Source: UBA2943 sp946534895
Lineage (GTDB): Bacteria; Bacillota; Clostridia; Christensenellales; Aristaeellaceae
DNA: 5,897 nucleotides
Assembly: GCA_946534895.1 (NCBI GenBank)
Contig: CAMNDE010000139.1
Location: forward strand, 1 to 5,897
Direction of reading: 5' to 3'
Under the pieces are notes generated by a model. It saw only the letters and a program-made list of their open reading frames with translations, was not told the origin of the DNA and searched no databases. Made by a program: the position numbers and the translations under genes. Shown one piece after another: positions 1 through 5,255 of this stretch (position 1 is its first letter; every line of letters starts with the position of its first letter).

Positions 1-179
1 CCGGAATGAACCGGTATGCCGGCCAGCAGGCAGGTACCGGCATTTGCCAGCCGGGAGAACATGGCAATGGATATGTCATCCCGGCCTGAAACTGCTTTGC
101 AGCACTGCGCTTTTCCGTGCGTCTTTCCGCTCCGTTTCCGCCTGCTGTCCCGTCCACAGACTGAAGAATTTGTCTCCAT
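1..179 (-). CDS. possible 5' part of an unrecognised gene running off the left edge
   Basis: An ATG at 179-177 opens a minus-strand frame that stays open to base 1 (about 59 codons, no stop inside the window). The first 30 residues are very basic (SRRKRSGKTHGK), followed by a more ordinary stretch, DDISIAMFSRLANAG, with a hydrophobic run TCLLAGIPV. I do not recognise a family. The start is weak: AGG lies only two bases from the ATG, too close for a normal ribosome binding site. A neighbouring frame is also open from about 226 to base 1 and contains plausible sequence (EPESFRKWRQILQSVDG), so a frameshift between the two frames, or a non-coding tail, is possible. It would be the gene after the hydrolase on the same strand. 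Only the next bases to the left can settle it. Confidence 0.27.
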   Translation of the reverse strand, partial: METNSSVCGRDSRRKRSGKTHGKAQCCKAVSGRDDISIAMFSRLANAGTCLLAGIPVHS

Positions 180-265
180 TTCCTGAACGATTCCGGTTCT
201 ATGAGCACAGCAGAAACAGCTGCGCTTCAGTATCTGCGAAGCACGGGGGCATTTCCGGCTCAGGC

Positions 266-1156
266 TCAGAACAGATGACAGGGTTCCGGTCCCTGCTCCA
301 GACATACCTTTCCATCCCTGTCCACACTGAACACCGCATGCTGATGCTCTGTCAGATAGATGTTCGCATCCGGCCGCGTCTGTCTCAGGTTCTCAAAGAT
401 CTCGCTGTCCGGCGGCAGATACTGAAGCCCGTTGGTAATGACCACGTTCCCGGGGCGGTAGATCCGCATGGTTTCCGGCAGCGCGGTTCCCTGGGTTCCG
501 TGGTGCGGTGCCTTATACAGAACCACCTCTCCGCCAATCTCCTGTGCGATCCGGTAGTTGACCCGGTCCGCCAGGGGATGCGCACCTGGTATGTCCTGAA
601 GATCCCCGCCAAAGAAGATCCTGGCTCCGTTGACCGCGAGAAGCGCTCCCAGGCTGTTCTGATTCTCGCTGAACGCGTACCTGTGATAGGTTTCCGGATG
701 CGAAATGTCTTCATAGATGGTGCGCATGGAATTGGAAACGGAAAACAGCTTCAGTTCATGGCCTTCAAAATCGATTTTGGAGAGATGTTCGCAGGCAATG
801 GCACGGCTTTTCCGCTGCGCATGTTCCCATATGGCATGGTATGTACTGCTTTCCGATGCCCGGTATGCGTCATCTGCCGGAGAACCCCAGGCGGTCGTGC
901 AGTCCAGGCCGCTGTATTCCTTCAGGTACACATTGCCCACCTGGTAATGGTCCAGGAGGGCAGGAATGCATCCGTAGTGATCCCGTTGGAAATGGGTCAG
1001 AAGAATAAAGGACAGTTTATGAACGCCTAGTACTTCAAGGTACGAGCGGATCATGGGAAACTGGTCCGCCATACCGGTATCGATGAAGGCGGTTTCCTTT
1101 TCCCCCTGAAGGATGATGATATCGCTCCACATGGTTTTCAGGAAATGGATCTTCAT
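266..1156 (-). CDS. ComEC-like metallo-beta-lactamase-fold hydrolase (stand-alone, soluble)
   Basis: This is a 296-residue protein of the metallo-beta-lactamase superfamily, closest in pattern to the hydrolase domain of ComEC/Rec2 but without any membrane segment. Visible parts in order: an N-terminal strand FIDTGM (residues 24-29); the first metal motif THFQRDH (54-60) with H55, D59 and H60; NSLGALL (167-173) and GGDLQD with D185, as in ComEC-type domains; and KAPHHGT with H218 and H219. The canonical HxHxDH motif has His where this protein has Q57; the codon is CAA, one base from a His codon. The family usually hydrolyses phosphodiesters or related esters with two metals; the substrate here is unknown. 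The frame could start at 1228, but ATG 1156 is preferred because GGCAGGG sits seven bases upstream and the family-like sequence begins there. It lies 265 bp after the MATE gene, with an own promoter at 1233-1261. It ends in TGA, followed two codons later by a second in-frame TGA. No signal peptide is seen, so it is probably cytoplasmic. Confidence 0.88.
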   Translation of the reverse strand: MKIHFLKTMWSDIIILQGEKETAFIDTGMADQFPMIRSYLEVLGVHKLSFILLTHFQRDHYGCIPALLDHYQVGNVYLKEYSGLDCTTAWGSPADDAYRASESSTYHAIWEHAQRKSRAIACEHLSKIDFEGHELKLFSVSNSMRTIYEDISHPETYHRYAFSENQNSLGALLAVNGARIFFGGDLQDIPGAHPLADRVNYRIAQEIGGEVVLYKAPHHGTQGTALPETMRIYRPGNVVITNGLQYLPPDSEIFENLRQTRPDANIYLTEHQHAVFSVDRDGKVCLEQGPEPCHLF

Positions 1157-1163
1157 GGTATTA

Positions 1164-1173
1164 CCCTGCCCCT
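1164..1173 (-). promoter_or_regulatory. ribosome binding site that sets the start of the hydrolase gene
   Basis: Read on the minus strand, the purine-rich run GGGGCAGGG lies seven bases upstream of ATG 1156-1154. The earlier in-frame ATG at 1228 would add 24 polar residues that do not look like the family N-terminus, so this site decides the start. Confidence 0.6.
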
Positions 1174-1230
1174 TTTCATGTTTCATGTCCGGCTGTCCGG
1201 GTTCTGCCGCTTTCCTGTTCCCTGACATGT

Positions 1231-1425
1231 CTATTGTACATCCCGGGAAAATCTCTGTGAAATCTGCTTTTCACTCATCCACGCTCCGCATTCGAAGCAG
1301 CCTCGTGAAAAGCATGGCAGTTCGCCGGGCATCTTCTTTCCCGAATCAGAGAACTGCAGGATATAGCTGGACCAGCCTTCCTTCACAGGGCCGCACAGGA
1401 TTTCCCTGCCAAATACCCGGTTCAT
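1231..1425 (-). CDS. small ORF of 64 aa, unknown, overlapping the MATE/HATPase gene end
   Basis: The ATG at 1425-1423 overlaps the TGA stop of the transporter gene (ATGA), a layout typical of translational coupling. GGAA lies about five bases upstream. The product has 64 residues, ends in TAG, and contains four Cys (C11, C38, C43, C46) but no arrangement I can assign to a zinc ribbon. It has no membrane segment and no family I recognise. It fills most of the space between the transporter and hydrolase genes, which favours a real gene, but the hydrolase promoter lies in its last 30 bases, so the interval could instead be non-coding. Conservation in relatives would decide. In context it could be a small adaptor of the transporter, which is inference only. 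Confidence 0.38.
   Translation of the reverse strand: MNRVFGREILCGPVKEGWSSYILQFSDSGKKMPGELPCFSRGCFECGAWMSEKQISQRFSRDVQ
1233..1261 (-). promoter_or_regulatory. predicted sigma-A-type promoter of the hydrolase gene
   Basis: On the minus strand, TTCACA (1261-1256) is separated by exactly 17 bases from TACAAT (1238-1233). Each hexamer differs from the consensus TTGACA/TATAAT at one position. Transcription would start near 1226, giving a leader of about 70 bases before ATG 1156. The promoter lies in the 3' end of the 64-aa ORF, so the hydrolase could be expressed independently of the transporter gene. The assignment rests on consensus match and spacing only. Confidence 0.55.
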
Positions 1426-2732
1426 CGTATTTCCAGCACATTGTGATTATAGCTCAGCGCCAACGAATGCATGCGGCGTATGGTATGCGACTCAAGCATG
1501 CTGGCCAGGGCATAGGCACGCAGGGAAGAAATGTCACGGTCCGTCTGCGTGAGATCCACAATCCGACCGTCATCCTTTGTTATCAGGCGGATGCTTTTTC
1601 CTATCTCCACCGAGCACTCGGCATGGACCGTCTTTCCAGGATTGCAGTCATGGATGAGCATGAACAGTTCTTCAAAAATCACCATGGTTCTGCCTGTCAC
1701 CTGGTCCGCACATCCACATTCCTTCATGGCTTCCCCGATCAGATCCCTGACATGCGTCACCGCGTCAGGCCGCACGCAGAACTCGAACAGTCGAACATGC
1801 CTGCCCTCTTCCACGCCCTTGAGCAGCAGCGGATAACTGTCCCGGTCATACCTGTGTCCAATATACAGAACCGACAGCACATATCCGAGTACCGGAGATA
1901 CCATGAGCCCGATGTACATCCCGTCTGTACCGCCCAGCAGACCGCCCAACGCCGCCAGGGGAAGCGCGGGAACCAGTTCGCGCAGGCATGTGTCCAACAC
2001 ACCCAGCCCGATATTGTCCACCAGGATAAAGTATGATGAATCCAGGAACAGCCTGCAGGAAAAAATCAGGGTGAGCGACATGATGCACAGTCCCCGTGCC
2101 GCACAGCTTGCAGTAAGCGGATCCTGGATTCCGATCAGACTGACAACGGCTGGCGCGGAAACAAGCAGAAATACCGTGGCCAAAAGGCTTTCTGCCCTGA
2201 CGCTCCATACAGCAAGCTTCCAGACCTGCCTGACGTCGGGATAGCATTTTTCACCGAGATACATGCTCATAAGCGGCGTGATCGCCTCTCCGATGCCCTC
2301 GAACAGAATCTGGGATTCACGCAGGAGCGTGATCACGGAAACAAGGATCAGCTTTTCAGGCCCGAAGACACGCATCACAAAGAAGTTCATGGCCACGGTA
2401 AACCATGACAGGGACAGATGCGTGCCCGCATCCACAATGCCATATTTCATGATGTTCCGGAGAATCGCCGGGGAAAATGCCAGGTTCAGCCTCAGCGTAT
2501 TGCCGGGCCTGAAAAAATGCACACAGGAAATGAGTATGGAAACGGCAAAGCTGCTGACGGAGGCAAGGACGAGGCCCTGTACGCCCATGCTCCGGCACAG
2601 CACGACAGACAGGATGATCTTGACACATCCCTGCGCAAGGTTTGCCGCGAGGCTGATCGTTTCATCCCCGTCCGCGAACAGCATGCCGTCCAGCAGCTCA
2701 TTGAGCGGCAGCAGAAGGACCGCGAATTTCAT
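1422..2732 (-). CDS. MATE-family transporter C-terminal part with fused HATPase/RsbW-like domain (separated from its N-terminus by an in-frame TGA)
   Basis: This 436-codon stretch follows directly, in the same frame, after the TGA that ends the 3140-2733 segment. Together they would form one protein of about 572 residues. Residues 1-300 are strongly hydrophobic with many membrane segments, and GDETISLAANLAQG near residue 23 resembles the GD-containing loop of MATE/MOP-superfamily exporters. From about residue 312 the protein becomes soluble and resembles the HATPase_c_2 domain of RsbW/SpoIIAB-like anti-sigma kinases: an EELFMLIHD segment in the N-box position (about residue 354), then ITKDDGRIVDLT (about 384-395) as the G1-like box, ending in NHNVLEI. 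The N-box Asn is not obvious and the glycine-rich lid is missing, so ATP binding is uncertain. ATG 2732-2730 has no visible ribosome binding site, so separate translation from it seems poor. The stop overlaps the next ATG by ATGA. The membrane part probably exports or flips a small molecule; the substrate is unknown. Confidence 0.8.
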   Translation of the reverse strand: MKFAVLLLPLNELLDGMLFADGDETISLAANLAQGCVKIILSVVLCRSMGVQGLVLASVSSFAVSILISCVHFFRPGNTLRLNLAFSPAILRNIMKYGIVDAGTHLSLSWFTVAMNFFVMRVFGPEKLILVSVITLLRESQILFEGIGEAITPLMSMYLGEKCYPDVRQVWKLAVWSVRAESLLATVFLLVSAPAVVSLIGIQDPLTASCAARGLCIMSLTLIFSCRLFLDSSYFILVDNIGLGVLDTCLRELVPALPLAALGGLLGGTDGMYIGLMVSPVLGYVLSVLYIGHRYDRDSYPLLLKGVEEGRHVRLFEFCVRPDAVTHVRDLIGEAMKECGCADQVTGRTMVIFEELFMLIHDCNPGKTVHAECSVEIGKSIRLITKDDGRIVDLTQTDRDISSLRAYALASMLESHTIRRMHSLALSYNHNVLEIR

Positions 2733-3140
2733 TCAGACGAGATAATCCGAGGCATATGCATACACCTGTATGCCCGGATGATAGACCCTGAGAAACGTAT
2801 CTCCCCATAAAAGAACAAAAAGGAACATAAGAATGCCGCTGCCAAGGCTGACCGTCAGTCCGACACCGAAGCAACGGTCTGCTTCCGCTTTCCGGAAAGC
2901 CCCCATTTCCCCGGCATAGATGATCGGCACCCCATAGGAAAGGAAAACGGCAAAGAAGCTAGCCAGGGAATAGATGGGCAGCGCGTGGCATATGCCGGAA
3001 ACAGCACTTTCGCCCAGCATCATTCCGGCGATGAGCGTATCCGCGATCCCCATCATGGTGGTCAGGACCATCAGGATAGTGCCGCTGCCCAGCATGGACA
3101 GATACTTCGACGAAATAAATGTCTTCTGATTTCTCCGCAT
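2733..3140 (-). CDS. MATE-family transporter N-terminal part, ended early by in-frame TGA
   Basis: This segment encodes 135 residues. The short basic N-terminus (MRRNQKT) leads into hydrophobic segments at about residues 18-45, 50-75 and 92-113. The sequence GSGTILMVLTTMMGIADTL is typical of the first membrane helix of MATE-family proteins (MOP superfamily), normally 430-460 residues with 12 helices. The start at 3140 is well supported: GGAGG at 3151-3147 stands six bases upstream. The TGA at 2733-2735 falls after YASDYLV, in the middle of a conserved-looking transporter region, and the frame carries on immediately with MKFAVLLLPLNELLDG. I infer one original gene from 3140 to 1422 broken by a single base change (for example from TGG, CGA or GGA), unless the stop is read through or is a sequencing error. 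A 135-residue product alone would hold only about a quarter of a MATE protein. Confidence 0.78.
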   Translation of the reverse strand: MRRNQKTFISSKYLSMLGSGTILMVLTTMMGIADTLIAGMMLGESAVSGICHALPIYSLASFFAVFLSYGVPIIYAGEMGAFRKAEADRCFGVGLTVSLGSGILMFLFVLLWGDTFLRVYHPGIQVYAYASDYLV

Positions 3141-3146
3141 GAGCAG

Positions 3147-3151
3147 CCTCC
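3147..3151 (-). promoter_or_regulatory. ribosome binding site of the MATE gene
   Basis: GGAGG on the minus strand, six bases before ATG 3140-3138. It is the strongest site in the left cluster and fixes the transporter start; nothing comparable precedes the ATG that follows the internal TGA at 2732. Confidence 0.7.
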
Positions 3152-3193
3152 AGTCACTTCTTCCATTTCATGTCCATACAAGTCCCCGGGTAG

Positions 3194-3214
3194 GGTCAGG
3201 AATACATACTGACC
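3194..3214. promoter_or_regulatory. perfect 6-bp dyad, candidate operator or leader hairpin
   Basis: GGTCAG (3194-3199) and CTGACC (3209-3214) form a perfect inverted repeat with a 9-base centre. It lies 54 bases upstream of the MATE start and downstream of the putative -10 at 3247-3252, where a repressor binding site or a transcript hairpin would act. No matching regulator gene is in the window. Confidence 0.35.
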
Positions 3215-3232
3215 AGAACGTTGCAGACGTCC

Positions 3233-3286
3233 GAATCCAAATGTCAATTATCCCAGAACTTAATAATGCAAATATCCTTTGGATTC
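3233..3286. repeat. 9-bp perfect inverted repeat flanking a promoter-like stretch
   Basis: GAATCCAAA (3233-3241) is repeated inverted as TTTGGATTC (3278-3286), 36 bases apart. The arms enclose an AT-rich stretch with a TTGACA (minus strand, 3247-3242) and an extended -10-like TGGGATAAT. There is no T-tract after either arm, so it does not look like an intrinsic terminator. It could be a pair of binding half-sites for a regulator or a long stem. Confidence 0.45.
3247..3255 (-). promoter_or_regulatory. possible extended -10 promoter of the MATE gene
   Basis: On the minus strand, TGG directly precedes GATAAT (3255-3247), resembling an extended -10 element; no good -35 stands 17 bases upstream. 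The nearby TTGACA at 3247-3242 lacks a usable -10 at 16-18 bases. One of these probably drives the transporter gene, about 100 bases downstream, but the choice is weak. Confidence 0.25.
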
Positions 3287-3304
3287 AGAAAAGGCATAAC
3301 ATTT

Positions 3305-4216
3305 TCATGCAGGTTCAGGAACCAGATTATTGGTTGCCTCGTTATATACCATCCTGTACAGCTGAATACTTCTATCAAGGCAAAATTGCCTCATCCATTC
3401 TATATCCTGATCCTTGGCTCGTTCCCCAAGATATATTGCCGTCGGTTTTGGCATCCGCTGAGATGCACTCTTCCCTCCATGATACAGCCTTCTCCATTCC
3501 TGCTCATATGACCACTCTTCGTTCTTCACAGTCGCCCCATACATTATGCGACTCTGATCTATGTTTTCTATATCATTAATGAAAATCCGCGCATCAGGAC
3601 GGTAGAGAACAGGAAACATGAGTTGCACGTCATCCGCAGTTAAACCAAGACTCTTGAAATCATATTCAATACAGAAGCCGGTATAACTCTTCGAATAATG
3701 TGCCCACATCAACTGGATATCGTATGAAGCAGAAAAACTACAGACATTATACGTATCCCGGCTTTCATTTCGATACCTGGCTTTGATCTCTGCTGATTGC
3801 GTATCCGCCAAGGATTCAAGGTGTTTCCGCATTATCTCCACCATATACTTTGGCACTTCAGCTTTTTGCCCCAAAAAAGTATCTGCAATCCTTATAACAT
3901 CCCCAATGTTAGCTACTGTCGCTTCAGGCAACCCATATTCTTCTCTTGCATGATCATAAGCCTTCTGTATGATTTTTGCTATGGCAGCATCCGTAAGCAC
4001 CAGGTTCGTATCTCTGATATCATTGAATGTTGACGGCGGTGAGCAATAAAGTACTGATTCTTCCAACGCTTTTTTATGATAATCATTGAATTCCCGATAT
4101 TTATAGAAACGTCGTGGCATATGCTCGAACTTTATTTTTGCAGCATTCTCCATTGTTTCCCTTGTGGAGTTCGGACCAAACATCAATTCAATATACCGTT
4201 CTTCCCATTTCTGCAT
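3305..4216 (-). CDS. DUF2971 family protein
   Basis: This complete 303-residue protein has the recognisable pattern of DUF2971. It has RRFYKYREFN (35-44) followed by SPPSTFNDIRD (59-69), matching the family's YKY and FNDP-type box. The core MWAHYSKSYTGFCIEYD (170-186) matches the family's LWSHYA...GFCIEYD motif, and EEWSYEQEWR (233-242) matches the W.YE.EWR motif. No signal peptide or membrane helix is present, so it is a soluble cytoplasmic protein. The biochemical activity of the family is not known to me. The frame could begin at 4234, overlapping the previous ORF by ATGA, but ATG 4216 is better because AGGAGAG sits eight bases upstream. It sits 14 bases after the split small gene, so the two were probably co-transcribed. 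Base composition is more AT-rich than the genes to its left, consistent with separate acquisition. No clear terminator follows its stop. Confidence 0.88.
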   Translation of the reverse strand: MQKWEERYIELMFGPNSTRETMENAAKIKFEHMPRRFYKYREFNDYHKKALEESVLYCSPPSTFNDIRDTNLVLTDAAIAKIIQKAYDHAREEYGLPEATVANIGDVIRIADTFLGQKAEVPKYMVEIMRKHLESLADTQSAEIKARYRNESRDTYNVCSFSASYDIQLMWAHYSKSYTGFCIEYDFKSLGLTADDVQLMFPVLYRPDARIFINDIENIDQSRIMYGATVKNEEWSYEQEWRRLYHGGKSASQRMPKPTAIYLGERAKDQDIEWMRQFCLDRSIQLYRMVYNEATNNLVPEPA

Positions 4217-4224
4217 CTTGTTTT

Positions 4225-4231
4225 CTCTCCT
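4225..4231 (-). promoter_or_regulatory. ribosome binding site that sets the start of the DUF2971 gene
   Basis: AGGAGAG on the minus strand, eight bases before ATG 4216-4214. It overlaps the alternative upstream ATG at 4234, so that longer start would place the site inside the gene. Confidence 0.7.
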
Positions 4232-4392
4232 CATGGCATATCGCTATCCATAACCTCAATAAACTGCTTACCAGTCATCTCTCGGTCGTTGTACTCTTTG
4301 GCCACAACAGCGTTCAAAACAAATGTTTCAATATCATTTGGCAAAATCTTTGTTCGCAAGACATCTGTCTCAACCTGCCCATTGACTGACAT
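4231..4392 (-). pseudogene. 3' part of a small gene split by a transposase fragment
   Basis: This segment encodes 53 residues, beginning MSVNGQVETD and ending QFIEVMDSDMP, with a helical, acidic C-terminus. I recognise no family. The frame remains open to an ATG at 4452, but those extra 20 codons lie on the antisense of the transposase remnant and are probably not original. The M at 4392-4390 has no ribosome binding site. Joining this piece to the 5' piece ending at 5041, at the shared CATT, gives VYSKM-SVNGQVETD in frame, so I infer one gene of roughly 100 residues. It lies directly upstream of the DUF2971 gene (the TGA at 4233-4231 overlaps an ATG) and was probably its operon partner. If the piece is still translated, it would be as a truncated product. 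Confidence 0.6.
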
Positions 4393-4393
4393 T

Positions 4394-5040
4394 GTTTCAA
4401 CAGACGCAAATGACGCATTCATCCAGGAAAACCACATCACAAAAGGGATCATCGTCGGTGATAAGGGCTTTCCAGAATCTGCTACTCATGATCAGTTTGA
4501 AGCCAATCCAGAACTGCATTACCTCAATCCTGTCAAGCGCAACTCGAAGCTGATTGAAAGGCACAACATGCTGGATTTCACCGGGATTCTAATCGGATAC
4601 GAAGGTATAACATACAGGAAGGAAAAATGTACTGGGACAGATAAATGGCTGTACTCCTATCGGGACAGTCGCAAGGCATCGCAGGAAGAAGCGGACTGGC
4701 TGCGCAGAGCTAAGAAGGCAGGGACCTACAAGCTGGAGGATCTCCGGGAGAAGCAGAAGACATTTGGAACCATTGTACTGGAATGTGATCTGGATCTTCC
4801 GCCGGAAACAGCGTATAAGGCTTACGACAGCAGATGGGAGATCGAGATTGTGATGCGTTTCTACAAATCCGCCTGCGAATTCGATGAAACACGAGTTCAG
4901 GATGATTATTCCGTCATTAGCAGTGAATTCTGCGATTTCCTGTCTACGATTCTGACATTCAGACTGATGAAGCAGTTTGATCGTGCCAATCTGCTGGAGG
5001 AGAGAACCTATAAGAAGCTGATCGCACAGCTTGTAACAAG
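4394..5040 (+). mobile_element. insertion sequence fragment inserted in a small gene
   Basis: This is the stretch of transposase-derived DNA between the two halves of the split minus-strand gene, bounded by CATT at 4390-4393 and 5041-5044. It lacks the element's true ends: no convincing terminal inverted repeats are seen. The shared CATT may be a short target duplication or simply microhomology used in an illegitimate join. Confidence 0.6.
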
Positions 5041-5071
5041 CATTTTGCTATACACGCGTACAACTGCATAA
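4394..5071 (+). pseudogene. truncated IS4-superfamily (IS1634-like) transposase, C-terminal half
   Basis: The frame carries the second catalytic Asp in IIVGDKGF (GAT at 4460-4462). It also has a perfect Y-(2)-R-(3)-E-(6)-K signature, YDSRWEIEIVMRFYK, at 4823-4867, which holds the catalytic Glu of the IS4 superfamily. The following DDYSVISSEFCDFLST is characteristic of IS1634-type enzymes. The N-terminal half with the first Asp is missing. At the other end the similarity fades after TYKKLIAQL near 5030, and the frame then reads into antisense of a neighbouring gene before its TAA at 5069-5071. Family members are usually 500-600 residues, so this is a dead remnant of at most about 215 residues. 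It is the only plus-strand coding remnant in the window. The open frame extends upstream to 4076, but that part is antisense to other genes. Confidence 0.85.
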
Positions 5072-5172
5072 TGATAGGTCAGTTCTTCCCGTACTTCGAC
5101 TTTTGCCAATGCTTCCCGGCTCGCATCCACGGATTTTCGGAATAGTTCCGTGATAGGAATATCTTCTTTTAC
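5041..5172 (-). pseudogene. 5' part of the split small gene
   Basis: The minus-strand frame reads KEDIPITELFRKSVDASREA, then a continuation ending LTYHYAVVRVYSKM, a clearly protein-like, helix-rich sequence of about 43 residues before the transposase junction at 5041. It is open back to a TAA at 5235-5233. No normal start codon with a ribosome binding site exists near KED: a strong GGAGGGAGG (5193-5185) leads to an ATG that is immediately followed by TAA in another frame. Either the true start is a rare codon such as ATT 5160, or the frame was disturbed here, or the gene extends upstream into VWICADGGRKCKG. It rejoins in frame with 4392-4231. I do not recognise the family; the composition suggests a small cytoplasmic helical protein. 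Confidence 0.5.
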
Positions 5173-5255
5173 ACCCTTACATTTCCTCCCTCCATCCGCA
5201 CATATCCAAACCGCATTTGGAATATTAACCTTTTAATGCTTCTAATCAGCATCAT
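5169..5255 (-). CDS. possible 28-aa ORF coupled to the 75-aa gene
   Basis: ATG 5255-5253 overlaps the TGA of the preceding 75-aa gene, and AAAGG directly precedes it. The product is short and basic with several hydrophobic residues (RSIKRLIFQMRF) and ends in GTG-TAA. It overlaps the upstream open part of the split gene in a different frame, so only one of the two can be real at this place. Evidence is only layout; no family is recognised. Confidence 0.22.
   Translation of the reverse strand: MMLIRSIKRLIFQMRFGYVRMEGGNVRV

Noticed and set aside
205..225. Hairpin GCACAGC/GCTGCGC after the hydrolase gene as a terminator
   Set aside because: The stem contains a G-U pair and no T-tract follows on the minus strand, so an intrinsic terminator is not supported.
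44..1030. Long plus-strand open frame of 328 codons
   Set aside because: It lies antisense to the metallo-beta-lactamase-fold gene, has no recognisable motifs, and is open only because of GC-rich codons on the other strand.
1113..2036. Plus-strand open frame of 307 codons across the HATPase region
   Set aside because: Antisense to the MATE/HATPase gene; composition rich in His, Arg, Pro and Ser without motifs, typical of a shadow frame.
2733..2735. TGA recoded as an amino acid genome-wide
   Set aside because: TGA ends the hydrolase, DUF2971 and 75-aa genes at sensible places, and Trp in the same transporter is encoded by TGG.
4392..5039. TTGTTTCAA (4392-4400) and TTGTAACAA (5031-5039) as terminal inverted repeats of the insertion
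   Set aside because: Only 8 of 9 bases match in inverted orientation, and the right copy is itself nearly palindromic and lies inside coding sequence of the transposase; likely chance.
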